NCBI RefSeq assembly: GCF_001552635.1
Contig: NZ_BCRO01000025.1
Coordinates: 50,885-114,884, forward strand
Source of the DNA: Actinomadura hibisca NBRC 15177
GTDB taxonomy: Bacteria; Actinomycetota; Actinomycetes; Streptosporangiales; Streptosporangiaceae
Length of the DNA stretch: 64,000 bases
Direction: 5' to 3'
This document shows, one piece after another, positions 32,528 to 41,454 of the stretch. The notes under the pieces are model-generated. The model worked only from the letters and a program-made list of their open reading frames with translations. It searched no databases and was not told where the DNA came from. Each line of letters starts with the position of its first letter. Position 1 is the stretch's first letter. The position numbers and the translations under genes were made by a program.

Positions 32528-33916
32528 GTGGCCAACGGCGCCTACGACATCGTCGTCCTGGGTGGTGGCAGCGGCGGTTACGCCTGCGCGTTGCGCGCGG
32601 CGGAGCTCGGCCGATCGGTGGCGCTCGTCGAGCGCGCCGAGCTCGGCGGCACCTGCCTGAACCGGGGCTGCATCCCCACCAAGGCGCTGCTGCACGCGGC
32701 CGAGGTCGCCGACCAGGCGCGCGACGCCGCCAAGTACGGCGTGCGGGCCACCTTCGAGGGCATCGACGTCGCGGGCGTCAACGCCTACAAGGACAAGATC
32801 GTCTCTTCCACGGTCAAGGGCCTCACCGGACTGATCAAGTCCAAGGGCATCGAGATCGTCGCCGGGGACGGCGTGCTGGCCGGGCCCACCACCGTCCGCG
32901 TCACCGCCGCCGACGGCACCGTGCGCGACCTAAAGGGCCAGCACATCGTGCTGGCCACCGGCTCCTACCCGCGCTCGCTGCCCGGCCTCGACATCGACGG
33001 CGAGCGCGTCATCTCCTCCGACCACGCGCTGAAGCTGGAGCATGTGCCCGGCTCGGTGGTCATCCTGGGCGGCGGCGTCATCGGCGTGGAGTTCGCCAGC
33101 GTCTGGCGCTCCTTCGGCGCCGACGTCACGATCGTGGAGGCGCTCCCCCACCTGCTGCCGCTGGAGGAGGAGTCGAGTTCCAAGCGCCTGGAGCGCGCCT
33201 TCCGCAAGCGCGGCATCAAGTACGAACTCGGCACCCGTTTCGCCGGGGTCAAGACCACCCAGGGCGGCGTTTCGGTCTCCCTGGAGGACGGTAGGACCAT
33301 CGACGCCGAGCTGTTGCTGGTCGCGGTCGGCCGCGGCCCGGCGTCGGAGGGGCTGGGCCTGGAGGAGGCCGGCGTCGCGACCGAGCGGGGTTTCGTGAAG
33401 GTGGACGGGTTCTGCCGCACCAGCGTGCCCACGATCTCGGCCGTCGGCGACCTGATCCCGACCCCGCAGCTGGCCCACGCCGGCTTCGCCGAGGGCATCC
33501 TGGTGGCCGAGCGGCTCGGCGGGCTCACCCCGCCGCCGATCGACTACGACGGGGTGCCGCGGATCACCTACTCCGACCCCGAGGTCGCCTCGGTGGGCAT
33601 CACCACCGCCGCGGCCCGGGAGCGCGGATATGAGATCAACGAGATCACCTACGACCTGGCCGGCAACCCCAAGAGCAAGATCCTGGGCACGCAGGGCGAG
33701 GTCAAGGTGATCGCCGCCGTGGACGGTCCCGTCCTCGGCGTCCACATGGTCGGCGCCCGCGTCGGCGAGCTCATCACCGAGGGCCAGCTCATCTACAACT
33801 GGGAGGCCCTGCCCGGTGAGGTCGCCCAGCTGATCCACGCCCACCCGACCCAGTCCGAAGCGGTCGGCGAGGCCCACCTCGCCCTCGCCGGCAAGCCACT
33901 GCACGTGCACGGCTGA
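32528..33916 (+). CDS. lpdA: Dihydrolipoyl dehydrogenase (E3)
   Basis: 462 residues, FAD enzyme that reoxidises dihydrolipoamide in 2-oxoacid dehydrogenase complexes. [17 protein letters not shown] binds [18 protein letters not shown] holds redox-active Cys43 and Cys48; [17 protein letters not shown] binds NAD; AVGDL and the C-terminal [13 protein letters not shown]is-Glu pair complete the active site. GTG 32528 follows AAGGGAG. The E2 gene begins 44 bases downstream, so the two are likely one operon. Tandem repeats lie in its leader. Confidence 0.96.
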   Translation: MANGAYDIVVLGGGSGGYACALRAAELGRSVALVERAELGGTCLNRGCIPTKALLHAAEVADQARDAAKYGVRATFEGIDVAGVNAYKDKIVSSTVKGLTGLIKSKGIEIVAGDGVLAGPTTVRVTAADGTVRDLKGQHIVLATGSYPRSLPGLDIDGERVISSDHALKLEHVPGSVVILGGGVIGVEFASVWRSFGADVTIVEALPHLLPLEEESSSKRLERAFRKRGIKYELGTRFAGVKTTQGGVSVSLEDGRTIDAELLLVAVGRGPASEGLGLEEAGVATERGFVKVDGFCRTSVPTISAVGDLIPTPQLAHAGFAEGILVAERLGGLTPPPIDYDGVPRITYSDPEVASVGITTAAARERGYEINEITYDLAGNPKSKILGTQGEVKVIAAVDGPVLGVHMVGARVGELITEGQLIYNWEALPGEVAQLIHAHPTQSEAVGEAHLALAGKPLHVHG

Positions 33917-33960
33917 ACGCCCGCACGCAATATTTCGATTTGAAGGAGTCGCTGAGAGCC

Positions 33961-35463
33961 ATGCCGGTCTCCGTCACCATGCCCCAGCTCGGCGAGAGCG
34001 TCACCGAGGGCACCGTCACCCGCTGGCTGAAGAAGGAGGGTGAGCGCGTCGAGACCGACGAGCCGCTTCTCGAAGTGTCCACCGACAAGGTGGACACCGA
34101 GATCCCTTCGCCCGCGTCGGGCATCCTGACCAGCATCACCGTCGCCGAGGACGAGACCGTCGAGGTCGGCGCCGAACTCGCGGTCATCGGCGACGAGGGC
34201 GACGCCCCCGCCTCCGGCGACCAGCCGCAGGCCGAGGAGCAGTCCGAGCCCGAGCCGCAGCCCGAGCCTGAGCCCGAGCCGCAGCAGCAGCAGCCGCAGG
34301 CGCAGCAGTCCCAGCAGGCCCCGCCGCCCTCGGCGTGGCCCCCGCCCGCGCAGCAGCAGCAGTCGGCCCCCGAGCCGGCCCCGGCCGCCCAGCAGCAGCC
34401 GGCCCCGCAGCAGCAGGAGGCGCCCGAGCCCAAGCAGGAGGAGTCCGCTCCGTCCGGCGACGGCCCGTACGTCACCCCGCTGGTCCGCAAGCTGGCCACC
34501 GAGCACAACGTCGACCTCAACTCGGTCAAGGGCACCGGCGTCGGCGGCCGCATCCGCAAGCAGGACGTCCTGGAGGCGGCCCGCTCGCAGCAGCAGGCCG
34601 CCCAGCAGGCCGCGCCCGCGCAGCAGGCCCCGGCCGCCCAGCAGGCCGCCCCGGCGCAGGCCCCGGCTCCGGCCGCTCCGGCCGCCCCGCGCCGCCAGGC
34701 CGCGGCCCCGGCCGGCGCGCCCGCCGAGCAGCTCGCGCTGCGCGGCAAGACCGAGAAGATGAGCCGCATCCGGCAGACCATCGCCCGCCGCATGGTCGAG
34801 TCGCTGCAGGTCTCGGCGCAGCTCACCACCGTGGTCGAGGTGGACGTCACCAAGGTCGCGCGGCTGCGCGACCGCGCCAAGGCCGACTTCCAGGCCCGCG
34901 AGGGCGTCAAGCTGTCGTTCATGCCGTTCTTCGCCCAGGCGACGATCGAGGCGCTCAAGCAGCACCCCAAGCTGAACGCCGTGATCAACAGCGAGAGCAA
35001 CGAGGTCACCTACCACGACGTCGAGAACCTCGGCATCGCGGTGGACGTGCCCGAGCGCGGCCTGATGGTCCCGGTCATCCACAACGCGGGCCAGCTCAAC
35101 CTGGGCGGCCTCGCGCAGCGGATCGCCGACGTGGCCGAGCGCACCCGCACCAACAAGGTCAGCCCGGACGAGCTGGCCGGGGGCACCTTCACGCTGACCA
35201 ACACCGGCAGCCGCGGCGCCCTGTTCGACACCCCGATCCTCAACCAGCCGCAGGTCGGCATGCTCGGCACCGGCGCCGTCGTCAAGCGCCCCGCCGTCAT
35301 CGACGACCCCGAGCTGGGCGAGGTCATCGCGGTCCGGTCCATGGCCTACCTGGCCCTGACCTACGACCACCGCCTCATCGACGGCGCCGACGCGGCCCGC
35401 TTCCTGGGCACGATCAAGCACCGCCTGGAGGAGGGCAACTTCGAGGCCGAGCTCGGCCTCTGA
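33961..35463 (+). CDS. sucB: 2-oxoacid dehydrogenase E2, dihydrolipoyl acyltransferase
   Basis: 500 residues: one lipoyl domain (lipoyl-Lys43 in [14 protein letters not shown]), a disordered Pro/Gln/Glu-rich linker (about residues 82-160), an E3-binding domain ([16 protein letters not shown] to [10 protein letters not shown], about 168-205), a second Gln/Ala/Pro-rich linker, and the catalytic domain ending [18 protein letters not shown] (His near 469). The order next to lpdA and lipB/lipA matches M. tuberculosis DlaT (Rv2215), which serves pyruvate dehydrogenase, so this E2 may serve either pyruvate or 2-oxoglutarate. AAGGAG lies 12 bases before ATG 33961. Confidence 0.93.
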   Translation: MPVSVTMPQLGESVTEGTVTRWLKKEGERVETDEPLLEVSTDKVDTEIPSPASGILTSITVAEDETVEVGAELAVIGDEGDAPASGDQPQAEEQSEPEPQPEPEPEPQQQQPQAQQSQQAPPPSAWPPPAQQQQSAPEPAPAAQQQPAPQQQEAPEPKQEESAPSGDGPYVTPLVRKLATEHNVDLNSVKGTGVGGRIRKQDVLEAARSQQQAAQQAAPAQQAPAAQQAAPAQAPAPAAPAAPRRQAAAPAGAPAEQLALRGKTEKMSRIRQTIARRMVESLQVSAQLTTVVEVDVTKVARLRDRAKADFQAREGVKLSFMPFFAQATIEALKQHPKLNAVINSESNEVTYHDVENLGIAVDVPERGLMVPVIHNAGQLNLGGLAQRIADVAERTRTNKVSPDELAGGTFTLTNTGSRGALFDTPILNQPQVGMLGTGAVVKRPAVIDDPELGEVIAVRSMAYLALTYDHRLIDGADAARFLGTIKHRLEEGNFEAELGL

Positions 35464-35479
35464 GTCCGTCCGTAACATC

Positions 35480-35522
35480 GGAACCCCGCCGCTCCTGAGG
35501 AGCGGTGGGGTTCCGCGTTTTC
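35480..35522 (+). terminator. Rho-independent terminator after sucB
   Basis: GGAACCCCGCCGCTCC pairs with GGAGCGGTGGGGTTCC around TGA; it is followed by GCGTTTTCC. Confidence 0.88.
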
Positions 35523-35539
35523 CGGGGGTGTGCGGGACG

Positions 35540-35845
35540 TCAGGCGGACCTGCGGTCGGAGACGACGTGGGCGGCGGCGGCCGACACCGCCGCCGCGCCG
35601 AGCACGGCCGGCCAGGCGCCGACCTTCTTCGCCAGCGGGTGGGAACCGCCGAACCCGGCCGCGTAGACCGCCAGCAGGCCCGCCGCGCCGCCCGGCCCGG
35701 CCGTGCGGGTCCACTCGCGGGCGCACCAGGCGCCCGCGGCGGCCAGGACGGCGCCGCCCAGCTCGCGGCGGCGGGTGAAGCGTGCGGTGGCGTAGCCGCC
35801 GATGAGGCCCGTGGCGGCCACGGCGGAGGAGGGGATGTTGACCAT
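35540..35845 (-). CDS. Small hypothetical membrane protein
   Basis: 101 residues starting MVNIPSSAVAATG, with about three Ala/Gly-rich hydrophobic segments and a short basic loop, ATARFTRRRELGG. ATG 35845 has TACCCT 7 bases upstream, so it looks leaderless and divergent from the epimerase gene 35 bases away. No family recognised. Codon bias agrees with a real gene, but the length and composition leave some doubt. Confidence 0.6.
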   Translation of the reverse strand: MVNIPSSAVAATGLIGGYATARFTRRRELGGAVLAAAGAWCAREWTRTAGPGGAAGLLAVYAAGFGGSHPLAKKVGAWPAVLGAAAVSAAAAHVVSDRRSA

Positions 35846-35852
35846 GTGACGG

Positions 35853-35873
35853 AGGGTACACACACCGTATGGT
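35853..35873. promoter_or_regulatory. Back-to-back leaderless promoters for divergent genes
   Basis: TACCCT on the minus strand (35858-35853) is 7 bases from ATG 35845. TATGGT on the plus strand (35868-35873) is 7 bases from ATG 35881. The two -10 boxes are 9 bases apart, so each -35 region falls in the other gene or its start. Confidence 0.5.
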
Positions 35874-35880
35874 GGCTCGC

Positions 35881-36768
35881 ATGAAGGTGACGGTGACCGG
35901 TTCGACGGGACTGATCGGCGACGCGCTGGTGCGCTCGTTGCGCGGCGACGGGCACGAGGTGGTGCGCCTGGTCAGGCACGCCCCCGAAAGCCCCGACGAG
36001 GCCCGCTGGGACCCGCTGGGCGGCCAGGTGGACGCGGCCGCTCTCGAAGGCGTGGACGCGGTGGTCCACCTGGCCGGGGCGGGCGTCGGCGACCGGCCCT
36101 GGACGGCGTCCTACAAGCGGCAGATCCGCGAGAGCCGGGTCACCGGCACCCGGACCCTCGCCGAGGCGATCGCGGCCGCCTCCGACCGTCCCCGCGTCCT
36201 GGTGTCGGGCTCGGCGGTCGGCTACTACGGCGACACCGGCGACCGCGAGATCACCGAGGACGCGCCGAACGGCTCCGGCTTCCTCGCCGAGGTGACGCGC
36301 GACTGGGAGGCCGCGACCGGCCCCGCCGCCGACGCCGGGGTGCGCGTGGCGCTGGCGCGCACCGGGATCGTGCTGTCGGGCGACGGCGGGCTGCTCGGCA
36401 AGGTGCTGCCGCTGTTCAAGCTGGGCCTCGGCGGGCGGCTGGGCGACGGCCGCCAGTGGGTGAGCTGGATCTCGCTGCCCGACCAGGTCGCGGCCCTGCG
36501 CTTCCTGATCGACGGCGACCTCGCCGGGCCGGTCAACCTGACGGGCCCGCGGCCGGTGACCAACGCCGTCTACACCAAGGCGATCGGGCAGGCGCTGCAC
36601 CGGCCCACGGCGCTCGCGGTCCCGGCGTTCGCGCTGCGCGCCGCGCTGCGGGACTTCGCCGACGAGGGGCCGCTCGTCAGCCAGCGCGTCCTGCCGCGCC
36701 GCCTGGAGGAGGCCGGTTTCCGCTTCGAGCACCGGGACGTGAACACCGCGTTGCATTCGGTGTTGTAA
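35881..36768 (+). CDS. TIGR01777 family NAD(P)-dependent epimerase/oxidoreductase
   Basis: 295 residues, extended SDR fold. VTVTGSTGLIGDALVRSL binds the dinucleotide, RVLVSGSAVGYYGDTGDR carries the family YYG motif, and the DUF1731 C-terminal domain includes ALRDFADEGPLVSQRVLPRR. It corresponds to Rv2216 next to dlaT and lipB. Members of this family have no established reaction, though the YfcH/SulA-like group is conserved with lipoate genes in actinobacteria. Confidence 0.87.
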   Translation: MKVTVTGSTGLIGDALVRSLRGDGHEVVRLVRHAPESPDEARWDPLGGQVDAAALEGVDAVVHLAGAGVGDRPWTASYKRQIRESRVTGTRTLAEAIAAASDRPRVLVSGSAVGYYGDTGDREITEDAPNGSGFLAEVTRDWEAATGPAADAGVRVALARTGIVLSGDGGLLGKVLPLFKLGLGGRLGDGRQWVSWISLPDQVAALRFLIDGDLAGPVNLTGPRPVTNAVYTKAIGQALHRPTALAVPAFALRAALRDFADEGPLVSQRVLPRRLEEAGFRFEHRDVNTALHSVL

Positions 36769-36812
36769 TACCAAGATTCCCCAAAGTCACGACCCGTCAC
36801 CCGCACGGGTCG

Positions 36813-36824
36813 TACGGTGACCCC
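36813..36824 (+). promoter_or_regulatory. -10 box for leaderless start at 36825
   Basis: TACGGT lies 6 bases before the ATG. Confidence 0.5.
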
Positions 36825-37562
36825 ATGAGCACCGACGGACAGCCGCACATCCTGGCCATCGGCGGCGGGACCTTCGTCCCCGACGACCGGTACGGGTACG
36901 CGCCCAGCCCGCTGCTGCGGTACGCCCTGGACCTCACCGGCCAGGACCGGCCGCGGATCTGCTTCCTGACCACCGCCCTGGGCGACGGCGCGGAGTACGT
37001 GGCCAAGGGCTACGCCGCCTTCTCCCAGCTCGACGCCGAGGTCAGCCATCTCGCGCTGTTCCCCATGCCGAACATCGCCGACATGCGGGCGCACCTGCTG
37101 GCGCAGGACCTGGTGTACGTGTTCGGCGGCAGCGTCGCCAACCTGCTGGCGCTGTGGCGGCTGCACGGCCTGGACGACATCCTGCGCGAGGCGTGGGAGG
37201 CGGGCGTGGTGCTGTCGGGGCAGAGCGCGGGCGCGCTGTGCTGGCACGTGGGCGGCAACACCGACTCCTACGGCCCGCAGTTGCAGCCGCTGACCGACGG
37301 CCTGGGCTTCCTGCCGTACTCGTGCGGCGTGCACTACGACAGCGACCCGCAGCGGCGGCCGCTGCTCCAGCGGCTCGTGGGCGAGGGCGTGCTGCCGAGC
37401 GGCTACGCCGCCGACGAGGCGGTCGCGCTGCACTACGTGGGCACCGAGTTCGTGCAGGCGGTCTCCTACCGCAAGGAGGGCGCGGCCTACCGCGTCGAAC
37501 CGGACGCGCCGGGCACCGCCAAGGAGAGCCTCGTCTCCCCCCGGCTGCTCGCCTCGCTTTGA
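36825..37562 (+). CDS. Peptidase E-like (S51) type 1 glutamine amidotransferase-like protein
   Basis: 245 residues. ILAIGGGTFVPDD at the start, VYVFGGSVANLLALWRLHG in the middle and VVLSGQSAGALCWH near residue 127 (Ser nucleophile in the elbow) place it with peptidase E/cyanophycinase-like S51 proteases. Peptidase E hydrolyses Asp-X dipeptides; whether this member does is unknown. It sits between the epimerase and lipB and has its own leaderless-type promoter. Confidence 0.84.
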   Translation: MSTDGQPHILAIGGGTFVPDDRYGYAPSPLLRYALDLTGQDRPRICFLTTALGDGAEYVAKGYAAFSQLDAEVSHLALFPMPNIADMRAHLLAQDLVYVFGGSVANLLALWRLHGLDDILREAWEAGVVLSGQSAGALCWHVGGNTDSYGPQLQPLTDGLGFLPYSCGVHYDSDPQRRPLLQRLVGEGVLPSGYAADEAVALHYVGTEFVQAVSYRKEGAAYRVEPDAPGTAKESLVSPRLLASL

Positions 37563-37575
37563 TCGCGGGGCGGCA

Positions 37576-37587
37576 TAAGCTGGCGGG
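37576..37587 (+). promoter_or_regulatory. -10 box for leaderless lipB
   Basis: TAAGCT lies 6 bases before GTG 37588. Confidence 0.5.
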
Positions 37588-38334
37588 GTGAGCGACGTAG
37601 ACGTACGCGAGAACACCCCGTCCACCCCCGCGCCCGCCCCCCACGCGCGCTTCGCCTCCGGCGAACTGGTCGTCGTGCACGCCGGGTTCGGGGAGGCGGC
37701 GGTGGACTACGAGGCGGGCTGGGAGCTGCAGAAGCGCACCCACGCCCGGCGGGTCGACGACGGGATCGGCGACACGGTGCTGCTGATGGAGCACCGGCCG
37801 GTCTACACCGCGGGCAAGCGCACCGAGGCGCTGGACCGGCCGTTCGGCGACCCGGGCGCGCCGGTGGTCGACGTGGACCGCGGCGGCAAGATCACCTGGC
37901 ACGGCCCCGGGCAGCTCACCGGCTACCCGATCGTGAAGCTGCCCGACCCGGTGGACGTGCTCGCCTACGTGCGGCTGCTGGAGCGCATGATGATGGCGGT
38001 CTGCGTGGAGTTCGGGCTCGCCACCACCACCGTGGAGGGCCGCAGCGGGTTGTGGGTGCCGGGCGCGCCGGACCGCAAGATCGGCTCGATCGGCATCCGG
38101 GTGTCGCGCGGGGTGACCATGCACGGCTTCCAGCTCAACTGCGACAACGACATGGGCTGGTTCGACAAGATCGTCCCGTGCGGCATCCGGGACGCCGGGT
38201 CCACCAACCTGTCGCAGGAGCTGGGGCGGCCCGTCACCGTCGCCGAGGTGACGCCGATCGTCGAGCGGCACCTGGCCGAGGTGCTGGGCGCGGCGGAGGT
38301 CCTGCACCGCACCACCGCCCAGCTCGGCGTCTGA
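37588..38334 (+). CDS. lipB: Lipoyl(octanoyl) transferase
   Basis: 248 residues; moves octanoyl from acyl carrier protein to lipoyl domains such as that of SucB upstream. [17 protein letters not shown] is the substrate cleft motif, [20 protein letters not shown] carries the catalytic Lys, and [18 protein letters not shown] the catalytic Cys. An N-terminal tail of about 25 residues is Pro-rich. It forms the classical pair with lipA 730 bases downstream, here separated by a gene on the opposite strand. Confidence 0.95.
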   Translation: MSDVDVRENTPSTPAPAPHARFASGELVVVHAGFGEAAVDYEAGWELQKRTHARRVDDGIGDTVLLMEHRPVYTAGKRTEALDRPFGDPGAPVVDVDRGGKITWHGPGQLTGYPIVKLPDPVDVLAYVRLLERMMMAVCVEFGLATTTVEGRSGLWVPGAPDRKIGSIGIRVSRGVTMHGFQLNCDNDMGWFDKIVPCGIRDAGSTNLSQELGRPVTVAEVTPIVERHLAEVLGAAEVLHRTTAQLGV

Positions 38335-38362
38335 GGCCGCGCCCTGCCACGGGCCGGACGGC

Positions 38363-38872
38363 TCAGGGCAGCGGCGCCATCACCTTGTAGACGTCCTGGC
38401 CGCCGTTGACCGCGTCCTGGAAGAAGCGGGTCAGCTTGGCGTAGGCGGGCAGGAACACGCGGTCGCGGGCGCGCTCGTCGAAGGACGCGGCGTCCTGCAC
38501 CCCGGCGGCGGCCATCGCGGCCGGGTCGAAGCGTCCGGCCACCCGCTCGAACGGGGTCGCGGTCAGGTGGTCGGCGGCGGGCTTCACCCGGTCGGCGGGC
38601 AGGTGGATCACGTCCAGGCCCAGCGCGTCGGCGCCGTCCTCGGTGAGCAGCCGGCCGCCGCACACGACGTCGGCCTCGGGCTGGCCGCCGTCCCACGGGT
38701 CGCCGGTGATCAGGTAGTGCAGCGCCTGCCAGCCGCCGCCCAGGTCCAGCACCGGTCCGGGGACGCGCGCCCGCCAGTCGGGCGTGCCGAGGATCCGGTG
38801 GGCGATGCGCGCGGGATCGTGCTCCCCCTCCAGCACCGGCGGCACCCTGAGGTACGACATTGCCAGACCCAC
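38363..38872 (-). CDS. DUF1877 family protein
   Basis: 169 residues from GTG 38872, which has AGGAGG six bases upstream; an internal ATG at 38860 lacks a site. It contains MSYLRVPPVLEGEHDP, PVLDLGGGWQALHYLITGDPWDGGQPEADVVCGG and a C-terminal FERVAGRFDPAAMAAAGV followed by an acidic/Phe helix. This matches DUF1877 (YfbM-like) proteins, small globular, function unknown. It is convergent with lipB and divergent from lipA, interrupting the usual lipB-lipA order. Confidence 0.82.
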   Translation of the reverse strand: MGLAMSYLRVPPVLEGEHDPARIAHRILGTPDWRARVPGPVLDLGGGWQALHYLITGDPWDGGQPEADVVCGGRLLTEDGADALGLDVIHLPADRVKPAADHLTATPFERVAGRFDPAAMAAAGVQDAASFDERARDRVFLPAYAKLTRFFQDAVNGGQDVYKVMAPLP

Positions 38873-39055
38873 GGCGGTCCTCCTGCGAAGCGGTGTTGCG
38901 TGACGACAGGGAGTCACCTTAGAGAGATCCACTGCTACGCAGGGTGGAAACGCCGGAACCGGTGCCCGCTTTCCCGAGTGCCGGGCCCCTCCCGGTCCGC
39001 CCCCGTCGGCCGCCCGCAAGCCGCCCGCAAGGTGCCGAGCGCCATGATCCGGACG

Positions 39056-39067
39056 TAACCTGAGGGG
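39056..39067 (+). promoter_or_regulatory. -10 box for leaderless lipA
   Basis: TAACCT lies 6 bases before GTG 39068; the GAGGGG between is too close to act as a normal ribosome site. Confidence 0.5.
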
Positions 39068-39997
39068 GTGACGACGGTGACACCTGAGGGGCGCAAGCTC
39101 CTGCGCATTGAAGCCCGCAACAGCCAGACCCCCATCGAGCGCAAGCCCGACTGGATCAAGACGAAGCTGAAGATGGGGCCGCAGTACCGCGAGCTCACCT
39201 CGCTGGTGAAGTCCGAGGGCCTGCACACGGTGTGCCAGGAGGCCGGGTGTCCCAACATCTACGAGTGCTGGGAGGACCGCGAGGCCACCTTCCTCATCGG
39301 CGGCGACCAGTGCACCCGGCGCTGCGACTTCTGCCAGATCGACACCGGCAAGCCCGCCGACTTCGACCGTGACGAGCCGCGCCGCGTCGCCGAGTCGGTG
39401 GCCACGATGGGCCTGAAGTACGCCACGGTGACCGGCGTCGCCCGCGACGACCTTGAGGACGGCGGGGCCTGGCTGTACGCCGAGACCGTCCGGCAGATCC
39501 ACGCGGCGATCCCCGGCTGCGGCGTCGAGCTGCTGATCCCCGACTTCAACGCCGTTCCCGAGCAGCTGGCCGAGGTGTTCTCCTCCCGGCCCGAGGTGCT
39601 GGCCCACAACGTGGAGACCGTCCCCCGGATCTTCAAGCGCATCCGGCCCGGCTTCCGCTACGAGCGCTCCCTCGAAGTGATCACCAAGGCGCGCGAGGAC
39701 GGCCTGGTGACCAAGTCCAACCTGATCCTGGGCATGGGCGAGACCCGCGAGGAGGTCTCGCAGGCGCTGCGCGACCTGCACGAGGCGGGCTGCGAGCTGA
39801 TCACCATCACCCAGTACCTGCGGCCGTCGCCCCGGCACCACCCGGTGGAGCGGTGGGTGAAGCCGCAGGAGTTCGTGGAGCTGTCGGCCGAGGCCGAGGA
39901 GATCGGCTTCGCCGGGGTCATGTCCGGGCCGCTGGTGCGCTCCAGCTACCGCGCCGGGCGGCTCTACCAGCAGGCGGTCGAGGCGCGGCGGGGGTGA
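39068..39997 (+). CDS. lipA: Lipoyl synthase (radical SAM)
   Basis: 309 residues; inserts two sulfurs into octanoyl groups. The auxiliary cluster cysteines are in [13 protein letters not shown] and the radical SAM cysteines in CTRRCDFCQ. The C-terminal RSSYRAG has the serine that ligates the auxiliary cluster. It completes the LipB-LipA path that lipoylates SucB. ErpA from this window could supply its clusters (inference). Confidence 0.97.
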   Translation: MTTVTPEGRKLLRIEARNSQTPIERKPDWIKTKLKMGPQYRELTSLVKSEGLHTVCQEAGCPNIYECWEDREATFLIGGDQCTRRCDFCQIDTGKPADFDRDEPRRVAESVATMGLKYATVTGVARDDLEDGGAWLYAETVRQIHAAIPGCGVELLIPDFNAVPEQLAEVFSSRPEVLAHNVETVPRIFKRIRPGFRYERSLEVITKAREDGLVTKSNLILGMGETREEVSQALRDLHEAGCELITITQYLRPSPRHHPVERWVKPQEFVELSAEAEEIGFAGVMSGPLVRSSYRAGRLYQQAVEARRG

Positions 39998-40043
39998 CCT
40001 TTCGCGGGGCGCACGGGTGACCGTTCGAGGGGCACGGCACGAC

Positions 40044-40056
40044 TATCCTTAGGAAC
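40044..40056 (+). promoter_or_regulatory. -10 box for leaderless DUF4191 gene
   Basis: TATCCT lies 7 bases before ATG 40057. Confidence 0.5.
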
Positions 40057-40752
40057 ATGTCGAAAAAGCCCACGGACGGGGCCCAGGAGCGTCCGGGCCG
40101 CCTCAAGCAGATCCGCATGGTCGCCCAGGTCCTCCGCCAGGCGGACCCGAAAGCGCTCCCGATCGTCTTCGCCGCGGCGATCGGCACCCTGGTCGTCGTC
40201 ATCCTCATCGGGCTGCTCATCGGCCAGCTGTGGTTCTTCATCCCGCTGGCGCTGCTGGCCGCCTTCGCGGTCGGCATGATCGTGTTCGGCCAGCTCGCGC
40301 AGCGCGCCCAGTACAAGGTGATCGCCGGGCAGCCCGGCGCGGCGGCGGCGATCCTGAAGAACATGCGCGGCGGCTGGACGGTCACCGAGGCGGTCAGCGG
40401 CAACCGCAACCTCGACATGGTGCACCGCGCGGTCGGCCGCGCCGGCGTCGTGCTGGTGTCGGAGGGCCCGCGCAACCGGGTCGGCCCGCTGCTGGGCGCG
40501 GAGAAGAAGCGCATCTCCCGCGCCGCGCAGCAGGTGCCGATCTACGACGTGCAGGTCGGCGACGACGAGGGCCAGATCCCGGTCGACAAGCTGCAGCGGC
40601 ACCTGATGAAGCTGCCGCGCAACCTGTCCAAGGGCCAGGTGTCGGAGCTGAACGACCGGCTCCAGGCGCTGCCGCGGGCGATGCCGGTGCCCAAGGGCCC
40701 GATGCCCCGGGGCGCGCGGATGCCGAAGGGCCCCAAGCCCAAGTCCCGCTGA
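40057..40752 (+). CDS. DUF4191 membrane protein
   Basis: 231 residues. A short basic N-terminus is followed by two membrane helices (about 45-90), then a soluble domain with GGWTVTEAVSGNRNLDMVHRAVGRAGVVLVSEGP and a basic Pro/Met-rich tail, GPMPRGARMPKGPKPKSR. The counterpart Rv2219 also follows lipA. Function unknown; it is often co-conserved with the RDD gene opposite. Confidence 0.85.
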   Translation: MSKKPTDGAQERPGRLKQIRMVAQVLRQADPKALPIVFAAAIGTLVVVILIGLLIGQLWFFIPLALLAAFAVGMIVFGQLAQRAQYKVIAGQPGAAAAILKNMRGGWTVTEAVSGNRNLDMVHRAVGRAGVVLVSEGPRNRVGPLLGAEKKRISRAAQQVPIYDVQVGDDEGQIPVDKLQRHLMKLPRNLSKGQVSELNDRLQALPRAMPVPKGPMPRGARMPKGPKPKSR

Positions 40753-40770
40753 GCACGCCCCCGGAACGAG

Positions 40771-40797
40771 AAAAGCGCCCCCGCGGGGGCGCTTTTT
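40771..40797. terminator. Bidirectional rho-independent terminator
   Basis: AAAAGCGCCCCCGC and its complement followed by TTTTT lie between the convergent DUF4191 and RDD genes; T-runs occur on both strands. Confidence 0.92.
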
Positions 40798-40807
40798 CGT
40801 TGTTCGG

Positions 40808-41290
40808 TCAGATGTTCACCACGACGCTGTTGGCGGCGCGGTCGTGCAGGCCGCGGTAGTCGCGGTCCCACACCAGGGCGGGCACGACGAGCACCAGCAG
40901 GAACGCGCGGGCCAGCGCCCAGGCCGGGCCGACCGGGCGGCCGTCCACGCGCATGACGCGGATGCCGCAGATCCGCTTGCCGATCGTGATGCCGAGCAGC
41001 CCGGTGAGCAGCCACGCCTGGAGCCCGAAGATCGCCAGGGTGAGCATGCTGCGCTGCGGTGGCGTCCCGCCCATCGCGTTGGTGATCAGGGTCGCCACCA
41101 GCAGCGACAGGCCCCAGTCCAGGAACAGCGCCAGCAGCCGGCGGCCGTAGCCCGCCACCGAGCCGCTGCCGCTCTCGGGCAGCCCCAGCCGCTCGCCCGG
41201 GCCGCCCAGGTCGGCCCCGGCCGCCCGCGCGCCGCTCAGCCATGTCTGCGTCCACCGCGGCCCGGTGGCCTGGCCCTTACCGCTGCTCAT
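40808..41290 (-). CDS. RDD family membrane protein
   Basis: 160 residues. VAGYGRRLLALFLDWGLSLL has the RDD motif variant (Arg...Asp) at the start of helix 1; GKRICGIRVMRVDGRPVG follows helix 2; RDYRGLHDRAANSVVV ends the protein. Three to four membrane segments. It corresponds to Rv2219A. RDD proteins are sometimes linked to ion transport; function here is unknown. ATG 41290 has TAGCGT 6 bases upstream. Confidence 0.87.
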   Translation of the reverse strand: MSSGKGQATGPRWTQTWLSGARAAGADLGGPGERLGLPESGSGSVAGYGRRLLALFLDWGLSLLVATLITNAMGGTPPQRSMLTLAIFGLQAWLLTGLLGITIGKRICGIRVMRVDGRPVGPAWALARAFLLVLVVPALVWDRDYRGLHDRAANSVVVNI

Positions 41291-41302
41291 GCCCCTACGC
41301 TA
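41291..41302 (-). promoter_or_regulatory. -10 box for leaderless RDD gene
   Basis: TAGCGT on the minus strand lies 6 bases before ATG 41290. Confidence 0.5.
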
Positions 41303-41367
41303 TCCCGTCCCCGCGCCCGCTCCGCGCCGCCCCGAACCTGCGCGTGAGCAACGGCACAACGTGATGC

Positions 41368-41405
41368 GTAACACAGTCGAAACATACGGGACACCCCGGG
41401 GAAAC
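41368..41405 (+). promoter_or_regulatory. GlnR box upstream of glnA
   Basis: Four half-sites are each separated by exactly 6 bases: GTAAC (41368), GAAAC (41379), GACAC (41390) and GAAAC (41401). This fits the actinomycete GlnR consensus gTnAC-N6-GaAAC in tandem. It ends 10 bases before a -10 box, as expected for nitrogen control of glnA. Confidence 0.85.
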
Positions 41406-41415
41406 GGCTTCCCCC

Positions 41416-41421
41416 TAGGCT
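41416..41421 (+). promoter_or_regulatory. -10 box of glnA
   Basis: TAGGCT downstream of the GlnR box would start transcription near 41428. An AAGGAGG ribosome site follows at 41444-41450. Confidence 0.5.
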
Positions 41422-41454
41422 TTCCTGCAGCCAAAAGCGCCCCAAGGAGGCTGG

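Noticed and set aside
34205..34700. CAG-rich repeats within sucB as a separate repeat element
   Set aside because: They encode the Gln/Pro/Ala linkers of the E2 protein and need no other explanation.
33793..36774. A 993-codon minus-strand open frame with Gly/Arg/Leu repeats
   Set aside because: It is the complement of sucB (Gln/Pro linkers give repetitive shadows) and of the epimerase gene.
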